DNA from: Candidatus Coprovivens excrementavium
GTDB lineage: Bacteria > Bacillota_I > Bacilli_A > RF39 > UBA660
NCBI GenBank assembly: GCA_944363975.1
Contig: CALVVU010000006.1
Location: forward strand, 35,456 to 99,455
Length of the DNA: 64,000 bases
Direction of reading: 5' to 3'
This document shows positions 1-11,028 of this stretch, one piece after another (position 1 is the stretch's first letter; each line of letters opens with the position of its first letter). Under the pieces are notes generated by a model that ran no database searches, had not been told where the DNA came from, and saw only the letters and a list, made by a program, of their open reading frames with translations. A program made the position numbers and the translations under genes.

Positions 1-1
1 T

Positions 2-1210
2 TTAATAGATGGTGGATATCGTTATATTGATGTAAATAATAAATATGCGGCTTTAGTAGATAGTTCTTCTCATGTATATGTTATTGATAGTGATAAGACA
101 AAATATAATGAGGGAGATATCTTACTGGAAAATGATAATTATATTAAAATATATGTTTATGATGAAAATGATAATTTAGTTAGAACTGAAAGAAGTTTTG
201 AGTGGGAAATAAAGGATAATAATATTGAATTTGCTATATATGAAGAAGGAATTGAAGATGCATCATATGAAAATTTGAATGTTATTGAAGGATTAGTTAA
301 TAAGAAGTATAAATACGTAAATTATTTTAATGCAAAATTGTATTTTTATGAAGATGAAGATAAGGAAGAGCTATTGGGAAGTTATAGTTGTTCTAATCAA
401 AATAATGTAAGTAAAGAAAGCGATACTTATAGTACTTGTTTTATAGCAAAAGATACAATTTATGAAGATAATGATATGATGAAGGAATCTGATGCTAGTA
501 GAAAAGCTATGAGTCCTTTGATAAATGATACTTTTGTATTTATTAGTGATGGTCCTACAGAAGTTAAATTAGTTAATTTAAAAACTAGTAAAATCATGGG
601 GTCATATACTAATGTTAATACGTATACTACAAGTAATGATTATACTTTTGATAAATATTCTGGCAAGATGCAAATTGTTGCGATGAATAAAAAAGGTAAA
701 TATGGTGTTTTGGAAATAGATGGTAGTTCTGTGGAAGCGCTTTATACTTTTGATTATAATAAGATTGAAAAACTAGGAGAGTATTATTTGGCACAAGATA
801 CTTCAAATAATTGGAAAATATTATTTGGAGATAGTGAGAGTGCTTTGATTCCTGGTAAAATATTAGGTTATAATAGTGATACTAAATATTTGAAAGCTAA
901 AGTAAATAATAAATATGCTGTATATAATATTGATGGTGAGGCAATTGGTAATGATTATGAATATGTAGAATTATATAGTACTTATTATGCTGCTGTAAAT
1001 AATCATAAAGAATTATATATTTATAATTATAATGGTGAACAGGTTACTAAGGATGCTGTAAAGATTGGAAATTATGCTTATACGAAGACAGCTAATCCAG
1101 CATTTAAAGTAAGAAAAGGAAATGGTAACTACGTAGTTTCTGTGTATAATGGAAGTAGTTATGATGAACAAGTTGTTAATGAAGAGATTGTTGTTAATGA
1201 AGGATCATAA
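2..1210 (+). CDS. WG-repeat-like surface protein, 5' end outside window
   Basis: The frame is open from base 2, so the true start lies upstream; 402 codons are visible before TAA. The visible part has no membrane segment. It is rich in Asn, Tyr, Lys and Asp and holds repeated units of the type 'KYGVLEIDGS' and 'NKYAVYNIDGE', each followed by 'Y-x-x-hydrophobic' strands. This pattern is seen in WG/KWG beta-repeat proteins. The same pattern occurs in the proteins at 36663 and 38428, which have an N-terminal membrane anchor, so this one is probably anchored too by its missing N-terminus. A hairpin terminator follows the stop. Function unknown; the repeat assignment is by eye. Confidence 0.75.
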   Translation, partial: LIDGGYRYIDVNNKYAALVDSSSHVYVIDSDKTKYNEGDILLENDNYIKIYVYDENDNLVRTERSFEWEIKDNNIEFAIYEEGIEDASYENLNVIEGLVNKKYKYVNYFNAKLYFYEDEDKEELLGSYSCSNQNNVSKESDTYSTCFIAKDTIYEDNDMMKESDASRKAMSPLINDTFVFISDGPTEVKLVNLKTSKIMGSYTNVNTYTTSNDYTFDKYSGKMQIVAMNKKGKYGVLEIDGSSVEALYTFDYNKIEKLGEYYLAQDTSNNWKILFGDSESALIPGKILGYNSDTKYLKAKVNNKYAVYNIDGEAIGNDYEYVELYSTYYAAVNNHKELYIYNYNGEQVTKDAVKIGNYAYTKTANPAFKVRKGNGNYVVSVYNGSSYDEQVVNEEIVVNEGS

Positions 1211-1238
1211 AAAAAGATTGTTAGAACAATCTTTTTTT
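1211..1238. terminator. Bidirectional terminator between convergent genes
   Basis: The arms AAGATTGTT and AACAATCTT surround a very short loop. A-run and T-run flank it on the two sides, so it can end both the WG-repeat gene and the minus-strand VanY gene. Confidence 0.8.
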
Positions 1239-2217
1239 ATTTTTCGATATAGTAGGCATAATATTCGTCAAAAGTTATGTTTTCTTTATAAATTTGAGTA
1301 GCAGCTTCTTCTCCTACATAACGGAAATGCCAACTTTCAGTACTATAACCTGTTATATGTTCTTTTCCTTCAGGATATCTTAAGACAAAACCATATTTAT
1401 GACAATTTTCTTTTAACCATTTATATTCTTCGGATTCTTTAAATTCATTAGCAGTTGGATGTTCTAGAGATGTTATATCAATTGCAAGTCCTGTCTGGTG
1501 TTCAGAATATCCGGGACGTGCGGCATATGAGTCGGCATATTTTAAACTTACTTTTTTAAATTCATTATATATTTCTTCTTGATCTTCATAAGAGCGATAT
1601 GATGAGTTAACCATTAAATGTACATTCATTTCTTCTTCGATATCGTCACGCATTTGTTTAAATTTTTTGATGACGATTTCGGCAGCACTATTATTAGCAT
1701 AGGCATAGGCTAGATTAATATTTTGAAGATCAGTTCTTTCATATGATTTATCAAGATGATAAAATTTATTGACAATTATTAGAAAGCCATCGTTAATATT
1801 TGTTTCGTATGATTCGTTATACCAACCAGCATTGGCATGAACGTTTACAATAGCAATTACGTCTTCATATGAAGTATCTTCGTGATATTCTTTATATTGA
1901 ATATATTTTTCAAAGTTTTTATTTAGATAGTATTTTTGACTAACAATATTATAATACATTTCATTGTATTCATTATCTAAAATATAGTTTAGTTTTTCAT
2001 CGGGAAGGATTTCAATTAGTTTCTTAGCTTCTTCTAGCTTATATCCTTTTTCCGTTATTTTATATTCGTAGGTTTCTCGGTATTTGAAATCTGCTATGAT
2101 TTTTCGACTTTCATTGATTGTATAAATACCCATTATGATAAAGAAAATAAAATATATTAGAAAACGAGCTACTTTTGGTTTTAAACGAAGACGTTTTTTT
2201 CTTTTTTTTCGCGCCAT
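1237..2217 (-). CDS. Membrane-anchored D-Ala-D-Ala carboxypeptidase (VanY family)
   Basis: Predicted zinc peptidase that trims the terminal D-Ala of peptidoglycan stem peptides outside the membrane. 326 residues: a basic N-terminus, one membrane segment (about 18-38), a charged spacer, then a VanY/LdcB domain in the last 140 residues. Family motifs are visible: 'SSYRSYEDQ', 'SEHQTGLAIDI' with the zinc His and Asp, and 'ESWHFRYVG' with the C-terminal catalytic and zinc residues. The start is supported by an AGGATGTGAT ribosome site and a minus-strand TGTTATAAT element. A second VanY domain protein without an anchor lies at 62203. The exact substrate (tetra- or pentapeptide) cannot be told. Confidence 0.88.
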   Translation of the reverse strand: MARKKRKKRLRLKPKVARFLIYFIFFIIMGIYTINESRKIIADFKYRETYEYKITEKGYKLEEAKKLIEILPDEKLNYILDNEYNEMYYNIVSQKYYLNKNFEKYIQYKEYHEDTSYEDVIAIVNVHANAGWYNESYETNINDGFLIIVNKFYHLDKSYERTDLQNINLAYAYANNSAAEIVIKKFKQMRDDIEEEMNVHLMVNSSYRSYEDQEEIYNEFKKVSLKYADSYAARPGYSEHQTGLAIDITSLEHPTANEFKESEEYKWLKENCHKYGFVLRYPEGKEHITGYSTESWHFRYVGEEAATQIYKENITFDEYYAYYIEK

Positions 2218-2239
2218 TTTATAATCACATCCTAATAAT

Positions 2240-2248
2240 ATTATAACA
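2240..2248 (-). promoter_or_regulatory. Extended -10 promoter of the VanY gene
   Basis: On the minus strand the sequence reads TGTTATAAT, an extended -10, about 23 bases before the ATG. No convincing -35 box is seen. Confidence 0.55.
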
Positions 2249-2292
2249 GAAGAATATAGATAAGAAAAATATTTTAAGATAATTAAAAAAAA

Positions 2293-2320
2293 TTAGCACT
2301 CATCACTTGACAAGTGCTAA
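2293..2320. promoter_or_regulatory. CIRCE operator 1, one base longer than usual
   Basis: TTAGCACTC and AAGTGCTAA form the HrcA-binding inverted repeat. The inner gap between TTAGCACT and AGTGCTAA is 12 bases, against 11 in the classical TTAGCACTC-N9-GAGTGCTAA element, and the last G/C pair is lost. The promoter -35 box lies inside the element. Confidence 0.85.
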
Positions 2321-2334
2321 TTTGATGGTATAAT
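2307..2334 (+). promoter_or_regulatory. Promoter of the hrcA operon
   Basis: TTGACA (2307-2312), a 16-base spacer, and TATAAT (2329-2334) preceded by TGG as an extended -10. It lies between and within the two CIRCE elements, so HrcA binding would block it. Confidence 0.85.
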
Positions 2335-2338
2335 GGTT

Positions 2339-2365
2339 TTAGCACAAGAGATGTATAAGTGCTAA
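2339..2365. promoter_or_regulatory. CIRCE operator 2
   Basis: TTAGCACA and AGTGCTAA are separated by the canonical 11 bases, with one mismatch in the left arm. It lies just after the -10 box, in the transcribed leader, 13 bases before the hrcA ATG. Confidence 0.8.
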
Positions 2366-2378
2366 TGGTGGTGACGAT

Positions 2379-3383
2379 ATGGATGAAAGACAAAAGAAAT
2401 TATTGAAAGAAATAGTTGAATCGTATATCAATAGTGTTAAGCCAGTTGGAAGCCAAGCTTTATGTAAGAAGTTTAAGTTATCATCAGCAACAATAAGAAA
2501 TGAAATGGCTGTATTAGAAAAGCTTGGTTATCTCGAGAAGAATCATGTTTCTAGTGGACGTATTCCTTCAGAGAAGGGATATAAATATTATGTTGAGTAT
2601 TTAATGAAACCAAAAGAATTAAATGGCGAAGAGATGCTTAAATTAGAAACAATTTTTCATAATCAACAATTACAAGTAAGCGATGCAATTGCTAAATGTA
2701 TGGAAATTATTGCTGATATTACTAATTATACAAGTGTAGTATTAGGAAAAAATTCAAGTGATAATACTTTGCAACAGGTTAATATTATTCCACTTGATAA
2801 TAATCAAGTAATTGCTTTGGTTTGTACTAATAAAGGAATTGTTGAAAATAAGAAATTTAAAATACCTGAAAATATCTTTTTAGAGGAATTGGTTAAAACT
2901 TGCGAAATTATAAATAAAATGCTAGTTGGAACTCCAATTGATCGTGTTAGTGAGAGATTAGAGTTTGAAGTTAAACCAATTATTTGTAAGACTATTAAAC
3001 AATATGAAAAAGTATATGAGATATTTTATGATGCGTTTAATGATTTTACAAAAAATAGTGCTAATGTCTTTTTCAGTGGCAAAACTAATATCTTAAAACA
3101 ACCTGAATATGATAATATTGAAGAAATCAAAAAGATTGTTGGTAAATTTGAAGATGAATCCTTAGTTAAGAAAATTGAAGAAGATAGTGATGGTGTTAAT
3201 GTTTATATTGGCGATGAAACAGAATTTGATCCAAATGTCACAATTATTAAAAGTAAATATAAAATTAACGGTGAAGAAGGAACAATTGCAATAATTGGTC
3301 CTAAGCGAATGGAATATGATCGTGTAATTGGATTGTTAGAATTTATTAATAAAGAATTAAGTGAAGTTGATGGAGAAATATGA
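2379..3383 (+). CDS. hrcA: Heat-inducible transcription repressor HrcA
   Basis: Represses chaperone genes by binding CIRCE. 334 residues, usual family length: an N-terminal winged helix (about 1-75, with 'SSATIRNEMAVLEKLGYL' and 'GRIPSEKGYKYYV') followed by the HrcA ligand/dimer domain. It is the first gene of hrcA-grpE-dnaK and sits under two CIRCE boxes, so it should control its own operon. The ATG is preceded by GGTGGTGACG. It ends in TGA, which shows that UGA is a stop codon here. Confidence 0.97.
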   Translation: MDERQKKLLKEIVESYINSVKPVGSQALCKKFKLSSATIRNEMAVLEKLGYLEKNHVSSGRIPSEKGYKYYVEYLMKPKELNGEEMLKLETIFHNQQLQVSDAIAKCMEIIADITNYTSVVLGKNSSDNTLQQVNIIPLDNNQVIALVCTNKGIVENKKFKIPENIFLEELVKTCEIINKMLVGTPIDRVSERLEFEVKPIICKTIKQYEKVYEIFYDAFNDFTKNSANVFFSGKTNILKQPEYDNIEEIKKIVGKFEDESLVKKIEEDSDGVNVYIGDETEFDPNVTIIKSKYKINGEEGTIAIIGPKRMEYDRVIGLLEFINKELSEVDGEI

Positions 3384-3438
3384 CATTATTTGAATGATTG
3401 ATGATTTACAATAATGATTGATAGGAAAGAGATGAATT

Positions 3439-4092
3439 ATGGAAAAAGAAAAGCAAGTTATGGATGAAGAAAAAGAAGTTGAAGTGAAATCTAACGAATC
3501 AAACAATTCAACTATCGATAGTCCAAAAGTTGATTTAGAAAAATCTCAAGATGAAAAGGTAGATAATAAAGAGCCAGAGAAGGTCGAAGAATCTACAAAA
3601 AAAGAAGATAAAAAAAGTTTCTTTAAGAAAAAAGAAGACTCAGAAAAGAAAAAATTACAAGATGAGAATGCTTTATTGAAAGATAAGTATTTACGTGTAA
3701 ATGCAGAAATGCAAAATATGCGTCGTAGAATGGAAGAAGAAAAAGCTAATCTTTTAAAATACGAAGGCGAAGATTTAATAAAGAAGTTATTGCCAGTAGT
3801 TGATAATTTTGAGAGAGCAATAAATATGGATGATACTAATTTAGAAGATGAAGTTAGTAAATTCTTGAGTGGCTTTAAAATGATATATGGTAATTTAAGT
3901 GATACATTGAAAAATAACGAAATAATTGCAATGGATGTATTAAATAAACCATTTGATCCAAATACAATGGAAGCTGTTTTAACTGAAGAAGTTGAAGGGG
4001 TAGAACCTAATATTGTTATTGATGTATTACAAAAAGGTTATACATATAAAGGTAAAGTTATTCGTCACGCTATGGTAAAAGTAAGTAAATAA
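3439..4092 (+). CDS. grpE: Nucleotide exchange factor GrpE
   Basis: Speeds ADP release from DnaK. 217 residues. The first 70 are acidic/lysine-rich and low in complexity. A coiled coil spans about 75-115 ('LLKDKYLRVNAEMQNMRRRM'). The C-terminal beta domain carries the family signature 'NKPFDPNTMEAV ... GYTYKGKVIRHAMVKV'. The gene lies 55 bases after hrcA with an AGGAAAGAGATG ribosome site and 33 bases before dnaK, in the usual order. Confidence 0.96.
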   Translation: MEKEKQVMDEEKEVEVKSNESNNSTIDSPKVDLEKSQDEKVDNKEPEKVEESTKKEDKKSFFKKKEDSEKKKLQDENALLKDKYLRVNAEMQNMRRRMEEEKANLLKYEGEDLIKKLLPVVDNFERAINMDDTNLEDEVSKFLSGFKMIYGNLSDTLKNNEIIAMDVLNKPFDPNTMEAVLTEEVEGVEPNIVIDVLQKGYTYKGKVIRHAMVKVSK

Positions 4093-4104
4093 ATAATTTA
4101 ATAA

Positions 4105-5952
<1,848 letters not shown>

Positions 5953-5966
5953 TATTAAGTATCAAA

Positions 5967-5994
5967 TAAAAGTTCTAGGCGACTAGAACTTTTA
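5967..5994 (+). terminator. Hairpin after dnaK, possibly attenuating
   Basis: AGTTCTAG and CTAGAACT pair around GCGA, followed by only a short TTTT before AAA. It may partly uncouple hrcA-grpE-dnaK from pepF-dnaJ. Confidence 0.6.
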
Positions 5995-5996
5995 AA

Positions 5997-6005
5997 TGAT
6001 ATAAT
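5997..6005 (+). promoter_or_regulatory. Extended -10 promoter before pepF-dnaJ
   Basis: TGATATAAT lies 24 bases before the pepF ATG, with an AGGAGG ribosome site at 6018-6023. No -35 match. It suggests that pepF-dnaJ can be transcribed on its own; no CIRCE is seen here. Confidence 0.6.
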
Positions 6006-6029
6006 AACATAAACATTAGGAGGATTATC

Positions 6030-7832
6030 ATGTTAAGAAGCAAACTAAAAGAAGAAGATAAATGGGATTTAACTAAATATTTTAAAGATGATAAAGAATA
6101 TGAAAGAATGTATGATGAAACATTAAATTTATTAGAAGATATAGTTTCACGTAAGGGAACAATCATGCGTAGTGCTAATGATTTATATGAATTCTTAGTA
6201 TTAGATGACAAATTAAGTATTAATTTAGAAAAAATATACGTTTATTCATATTTGTATCATTATAGCGATACTACTGATGAGAAAGGAAAAATTCTCAAAG
6301 ATAAAGCTGATAAATTAGATGAAAAGATTACATCAGATACTTCTTTTATAAGAAGCGAAATGCTTAGTGTTAAATATGATTATGTATTGAAACTTATAGA
6401 AGAAGATGAGAGATTAAAGTTCTATGCTTTTTCGTTAGAAAAACTGTTTAGATATGAAAAGCATACATTAAGTGAAGCTGAAGAAAAAATAATTAGTTTA
6501 GCATCAAATGCGATGGGAGGAACACATAATTGTTTTTCAGCTTTAGATAATGCAGATGCAAAATTTGGATTTGTTAAAGTTAATGGTAAGGATGTTGAAC
6601 TAACTCATAGTAATTATATAAAATTAGTTAGTGATAAAGATCGTGAAGTAAGAAAAAGTGTTTTTTTAAAGTATTATGAATTTTTTAAGAATCATTATAA
6701 TACTATTTCAGAAATGTATAAAGGAAAAGTAAAAGAAGATCTTTTTATGAGTACCGTTAGAAACTTTAATAGTCCATTAGAGATGAGTCTTTATAGAGAT
6801 AATATAGATAAATCTGTTTATACTAATTTGATTTCAACGATACATGATAATTTAAAACCGTTACATAAGTATATGAAATTAAGAAAAGATTATTTTGGCT
6901 TTGATGAAATGCATATGTATGATATTTATATGGATATGGTAGATGGAGAAACAAGAAAATTTACTTTTGAAGAGGCACGTGATATTGTTCTTGAAGCAGT
7001 TTCTCCTCTTGGAAATCAATATGTAGAAGATTTAAAAAAAGCATTTTCTAATCGTTGGATTGATAAATATCCTAATGATGGAAAGAGAAGTGGAGCTTAT
7101 CAATGGGGAAGTTATGGAGTTGATCCTTATGTTTCAATTAATTTTGAAGGAACTGAAGATTCTGTAAGTACATTAGCTCATGAGTTAGGTCATGCAATGC
7201 ATTCTTATTATTCTGATAAGTCACAGGAACATGTTTATGCTGGTTATCCAATTTTCTTAGCAGAAATTGCATCAACAGTTAACGAAGTTTTGTTAAATGA
7301 TTATATGGTCAAACATGCAGAGAGTGATGAGGAAAAATTATTATATATTACTTCATTTTTAGATAAATTTAGATCAACAGTTTATCGTCAGACACAATTT
7401 GCTGAGTTTGAAATGATAGCTCATGATATGGAACAAAATGGTGAAGCTTTGACACCAGAAAGTTTAGGAAAAGTTTATTTTGATATTAATAAAATGTATT
7501 ATGGTGACGATATTGTTAGTGATGATGAGATTAAATATGAATGGTCTAGAGTTCCACATTTTTATACTCCATTTTATGTTTATAAGTATGCAACTGGATT
7601 TTGTGCAGCGCTAGCAATAGCAAATAATATTTTGAGTAATAAAGAGGGAGCTCGTCTTAAATATTTAAATTTCTTAAAAGCTGGTGGTAGTAAATATCCA
7701 CTTGAAACTTTGAAAGATTGTGGAGTTGATATGACGAGTAAAGAACCGATTGAATCAGCAATTAATTTGTTTGAAGAAAAATTAAATCAAGCATGTGAAA
7801 TTGTAAAGAGGGTGAAAAAAGATGGCAAGTAG
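6030..7832 (+). CDS. pepF: Oligoendopeptidase F (M3 metallopeptidase)
   Basis: Cytosolic zinc peptidase that cuts short peptides. 600 residues, the normal length. The zinc motif HELGH is at 384-388 within '[16 protein letters not shown]', and the third ligand Glu is near 412 in '[14 protein letters not shown]'. The N-terminal part ('[13 protein letters not shown]') is typical of PepF. It lies between dnaK and dnaJ and overlaps dnaJ by 11 bases, so the two are translationally linked. This places a peptidase inside a chaperone operon. Confidence 0.96.
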   Translation: MLRSKLKEEDKWDLTKYFKDDKEYERMYDETLNLLEDIVSRKGTIMRSANDLYEFLVLDDKLSINLEKIYVYSYLYHYSDTTDEKGKILKDKADKLDEKITSDTSFIRSEMLSVKYDYVLKLIEEDERLKFYAFSLEKLFRYEKHTLSEAEEKIISLASNAMGGTHNCFSALDNADAKFGFVKVNGKDVELTHSNYIKLVSDKDREVRKSVFLKYYEFFKNHYNTISEMYKGKVKEDLFMSTVRNFNSPLEMSLYRDNIDKSVYTNLISTIHDNLKPLHKYMKLRKDYFGFDEMHMYDIYMDMVDGETRKFTFEEARDIVLEAVSPLGNQYVEDLKKAFSNRWIDKYPNDGKRSGAYQWGSYGVDPYVSINFEGTEDSVSTLAHELGHAMHSYYSDKSQEHVYAGYPIFLAEIASTVNEVLLNDYMVKHAESDEEKLLYITSFLDKFRSTVYRQTQFAEFEMIAHDMEQNGEALTPESLGKVYFDINKMYYGDDIVSDDEIKYEWSRVPHFYTPFYVYKYATGFCAALAIANNILSNKEGARLKYLNFLKAGGSKYPLETLKDCGVDMTSKEPIESAINLFEEKLNQACEIVKRVKKDGK

Positions 7833-8949
7833 TCAAAATTATTATGAAGTTTTAGGAGTTTCGAAGACGGCAACTGATGCTGAAATTAAGAGTGCTTTTC
7901 GTAAATTGGCTAAAAAATACCATCCAGATATTAATAAAGAGCCTGGAGCAGAGCAAAAATTTAAGGAGATAGGTGAAGCATATGCTGTTTTATCTGATCC
8001 TGATAAGAGAAAGAAATATGATCAATTTGGTCATGAAGCGTATACACAAGGTGCTGCTCAAGGTGGCTTTGGTGGAGGATTTGGTGGATTCTCGGCTGAT
8101 GATATTGATTTGTCAAGTATTTTTGATGATTTGTTTGGGGGTAGTATTTTTGGAAATTCTTCTAGAAGAACTTCTGGGAGAACACGTCCAACAAAAGGTC
8201 GAGATTCTTTAGTTAAAGTTGATTTAACTTTCGAAGAAGCTGTTTTTGGGTGTAAGAAGACTATTAATATAGATTTAGATACTGAATGTGAAAGTTGCTC
8301 TGGGAAAGGTGGAACTGGTGAGACGACTTGTTCAACTTGTGGTGGAAGAGGCCGTGTTGTAACACAACAAAGAACAATGTTTGGTGTTTTCCAATCTGAG
8401 TCAACTTGTCCTGATTGTAATGGAAAAGGTAAAACATATAAAAATGTATGTAAAGACTGTGGTGGTTCTGGTCATGTTGTAAAAAATAAAGAAATTGAAA
8501 TTACAGTACCTGAAGGCGTTGATAATGGTCATCAATTGAGAATTTCAGGTAAGGGAGCTGCTGGTTTTAATGGTGGACCTAATGGAGATATTTATATTGA
8601 GTTTAGAGTTAAAGATCATCCGTTATTTGAAAGAAAAGATAATGATATATATTTAGATGTTCCTTTAACTATTACAGAAGCTGTTTTAGGTTGCAAGAAG
8701 GAAGTGCCAACATTATCAGGAACTGTTGTCTTAACGATTGATTCTGGAAGTCAACCTGGTGACCAATTAAGATTACGTGGTAAAGGTGTAAAAGATCCTG
8801 TTCGTAATAAAAAGGGTGATATGTATGTCGTTTTAGACGTTGTAATTCCTACAAAATTAGATCGTAAACAAAAAGATTTATTCAAGGAATTGAGTAAAAC
8901 TGATTTAGAAGTTGGTAGTGCTTTTAAAAATTATAAAAAGTATTTATAA
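7822..8949 (+). CDS. dnaJ: Chaperone DnaJ (Hsp40)
   Basis: Co-chaperone that loads substrates onto DnaK. 375 residues: J domain at about 5-70 with the HPD motif in 'KKYHPDINK'; a Gly/Phe-rich linker (about 80-115); four CxxCxGxG zinc repeats ('CESCSGKG', 'CSTCGGRG', 'CPDCNGKG', 'CKDCGGSG'); and the C-terminal substrate domains. The start ATG overlaps the 3' end of pepF and has GAGGGTGA as ribosome site. A strong hairpin follows. Confidence 0.97.
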   Translation: MASSQNYYEVLGVSKTATDAEIKSAFRKLAKKYHPDINKEPGAEQKFKEIGEAYAVLSDPDKRKKYDQFGHEAYTQGAAQGGFGGGFGGFSADDIDLSSIFDDLFGGSIFGNSSRRTSGRTRPTKGRDSLVKVDLTFEEAVFGCKKTINIDLDTECESCSGKGGTGETTCSTCGGRGRVVTQQRTMFGVFQSESTCPDCNGKGKTYKNVCKDCGGSGHVVKNKEIEITVPEGVDNGHQLRISGKGAAGFNGGPNGDIYIEFRVKDHPLFERKDNDIYLDVPLTITEAVLGCKKEVPTLSGTVVLTIDSGSQPGDQLRLRGKGVKDPVRNKKGDMYVVLDVVIPTKLDRKQKDLFKELSKTDLEVGSAFKNYKKYL

Positions 8950-8951
8950 TT

Positions 8952-8996
8952 AACAAGATTTTTCATTAAAATGATAATGAGAAATCTTGTTTTTTT
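8952..8996 (+). terminator. Terminator of the chaperone operon
   Basis: The long arms starting ACAAGATTT and ending AAATCTTGT are followed by TTTTTTT. The T-run side also contains the -35 box of the next promoter. Confidence 0.85.
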
Positions 8997-9015
8997 GTTG
9001 TTAATTAGTTATACT
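8987..9015 (+). promoter_or_regulatory. Promoter inside the dnaJ terminator
   Basis: TTGTTT (8987-8992), a 17-base spacer, and TATACT (9010-9015). The -35 lies in the descending arm and T-run of the terminator. The gene starts 26 bases after the -10. Confidence 0.55.
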
Positions 9016-9040
9016 AATGTAGAGAATGGGATGAAGATAA

Positions 9041-10333
9041 ATGGCTAGAGTATTTGGTATCGATAATAAGTATCAATTAATTATGATTATTATAATTAGT
9101 TTTTTTGTTGTGATAGTTGCTCTTGCGATTATATTAAGTAATGTTCATTTTGAAGAAAAGGTTGATGGAACAATAGCTAAAGTTGTTAATGAAGGAGATT
9201 TAGTAGTTAATTATATAGATGGAGATGAAATAGAATTTAATGATAAAAAGGAACATACCTATAGTATTTCAATTACTAATACTTCATCAGCTAAGTTGTA
9301 TTATTCTGTTTATTTAACTGAGGCTAATGTTGAGGAAATTAATGTTAGAATAGAAGATAAAAATGGTAAAGTTGTTAATGAAATTAGTAATATTTTAGAT
9401 GATAAATTAATTAATTTGGATAGTATTGAAGGAGGAGAAACAATACGTTATATTGTTATTTTTGATAATGATAGACGAATTAATTTTGAAGGATTATTAA
9501 AAGTAGATAACGATTCTTTATCGAGTGAAAGTTTTGCTGATTTAATTCTTTTAAATAATAATGTTGTAGCACCTAAAACAAGAGTTGGTAGCGAGATTGC
9601 AACAACTAATGAAGGATTGATTAGTATGCCTGACAATAAAGGAATGTCATACTATTTTAGAGGAAATGTTGATAACAATTTTGTAAAAATCGGGGATTTA
9701 ATGTATCGAATTGTTAGAATAAATGGTGATGGAACGATTAGGATTGTTTTAGATGGAGTTTTAGATGAAACGAGACCATATAATACTAATTCGTTAGCAG
9801 TAGGTACTAATGCTTCTAGTTTAACTTTATTAGAAAGTTCTTCTTTAATTAGTTATTTAAATTCATGGTACGAAGAAAATTTAAGGGATTATAGTGAATT
9901 TTTAACAGTAGGAGATTATTGTACAGATACTACTTTTAATAATAATATTAATGGAATAATTTATTCTTCAGCTTATGAGAGAATTTTTGAAGATAAAAAT
10001 CCGAATCTTTATTGTAATGGGAATATATATTCTGGTAAGATAGGTTTACTAAGTGTTGACGAGGTTGTATTGGCAGGTGCCTCGGGTAATGTACCTAATA
10101 CTAGTTATTATTTATATAATAAAGATATTCCTGGAAATTATGTAACGAGTAGTAGTTATTTTATAAATCCATCTAATAATGTGGCGATGGTTAATATAAT
10201 GTCAAATGGAGCAATTGGAGATGGTGTTTTAGTAACTAATGTATCTTATATTCGTCCTGTTATACAGGTGGGGATTAGTGCAAAGGTAAAGGGTAATGGA
10301 ACAAATGATGATCCTTATATAATTGTTTCTTAA
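9041..10333 (+). CDS. Anchored extracellular protein, unknown function
   Basis: 430 residues: a short cytosolic N-terminus, one membrane helix (about 13-34), and a long extracellular part. An Ig-like/beta region comes first ('HTYSISITNTSSAKLYYSVYL'). From about 210 there is a domain with 'YFRGNVDNNFVKIGDLMYRI' and 'RINGDGTIRIVLDGVL', a pattern I associate with DUF6273-like surface domains of Firmicutes. Three cysteines lie in the ectodomain, so a disulfide is possible. Nothing catalytic is recognised. It is a single gene between the chaperone operon and another membrane protein. Confidence 0.8.
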   Translation: MARVFGIDNKYQLIMIIIISFFVVIVALAIILSNVHFEEKVDGTIAKVVNEGDLVVNYIDGDEIEFNDKKEHTYSISITNTSSAKLYYSVYLTEANVEEINVRIEDKNGKVVNEISNILDDKLINLDSIEGGETIRYIVIFDNDRRINFEGLLKVDNDSLSSESFADLILLNNNVVAPKTRVGSEIATTNEGLISMPDNKGMSYYFRGNVDNNFVKIGDLMYRIVRINGDGTIRIVLDGVLDETRPYNTNSLAVGTNASSLTLLESSSLISYLNSWYEENLRDYSEFLTVGDYCTDTTFNNNINGIIYSSAYERIFEDKNPNLYCNGNIYSGKIGLLSVDEVVLAGASGNVPNTSYYLYNKDIPGNYVTSSSYFINPSNNVAMVNIMSNGAIGDGVLVTNVSYIRPVIQVGISAKVKGNGTNDDPYIIVS

Positions 10334-10390
10334 ATTTTGTATCATCTGAGTTTAAAATATGTTATTATTATATAGTAGGGAGATGTAGCT

Positions 10391-10999
10391 ATGATATATT
10401 TAAGTAATATTATTGATACGATTACGGAGTCAGATAGTGTTTTTTTGATATTAGTTATTATACTAGTAGCTATATCAGCAGCGATGTTTTATTTAATATA
10501 TTCACAAAATAAAGAAATGAAAGAATTGGCAAGAAAGAATAGTTTAAATGATCGAGACTCGACTAAAGTAGAAAAGGAAGAAGAATTACCTGAAGAGGGA
10601 CCAGAATTAGTTAAATTAACTGATGAAAAAATTCCAGATAAATTAGAATATACTCAAGCTTTGTGGCAAAAAGATGATTTTGATTTATTAAGTGTCTCGC
10701 ATGAATTAGAGTCATTGCCTCGAGAAAGAAAAGTTAGTTTAACCCCTTATGAAGAGGAGCAGGAAGAAAAAGCTATTATAAGTTATGATGAATTAGTAAA
10801 CAGAAAGAATGAGAATATCAGTTATAATAATGAGTTTAGAACAGCAGATAATGATATTTTAGTTAAACAAGTTGATTTGGATAAGACACAAAAAGTTGAT
10901 TTAGAATCTTCTAATGATATTCGTGAAAAAGATAAAGATTACAAGCATGAAGAAGAATTTTTGAAATCTTTAAAAGATTTACAGAAGGTATTAAATTAG
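10391..10999 (+). CDS. Single-pass membrane protein with charged cytosolic tail
   Basis: 202 residues: one N-terminal membrane helix (about 18-38, 'VFLILVIILVAISAAMFYLIY'), then a long highly charged Glu/Lys/Asp tail, probably cytosolic and largely disordered. Short conserved-looking stretches are 'TPYEEEQEEKAIISYDELV' and the C-terminal 'EEFLKSLKDLQKVLN', which could be protein-binding helices. A GGGAGATG ribosome site precedes the ATG. I do not recognise the family. The 3' end holds one arm of a long-range hairpin. Confidence 0.8.
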   Translation: MIYLSNIIDTITESDSVFLILVIILVAISAAMFYLIYSQNKEMKELARKNSLNDRDSTKVEKEEELPEEGPELVKLTDEKIPDKLEYTQALWQKDDFDLLSVSHELESLPRERKVSLTPYEEEQEEKAIISYDELVNRKNENISYNNEFRTADNDILVKQVDLDKTQKVDLESSNDIREKDKDYKHEEEFLKSLKDLQKVLN

Positions 11000-11016
11000 C
11001 TTGTAATCTTTTTTTA
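10934..11016 (+). terminator. Long-range hairpin ending in a T-run
   Basis: A 13-base arm inside the coding region (10934-10946, AAAGATTACAAGC) is perfectly complementary to 10999-11011 (GCTTGTAATCTTT), which is followed by more T. The 52-base loop is coding sequence. It is a plausible terminator with its 5' arm in the gene. Confidence 0.5.
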
Positions 11017-11028
11017 TAGGTGATTTTG

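Noticed and set aside
3381..3383. Use of UGA as tryptophan, considered because of AT-richness and Mollicutes-like features
   Set aside because: hrcA, the HD gene and murI end in TGA at the expected family length, and Trp is encoded by TGG in conserved motifs.
5975..6211. Minus-strand ORF over the start of pepF
   Set aside because: Lies opposite a well-supported gene, has no ribosome site, and its Ser/Leu-rich product is what the complement of Lys/Glu codons gives.
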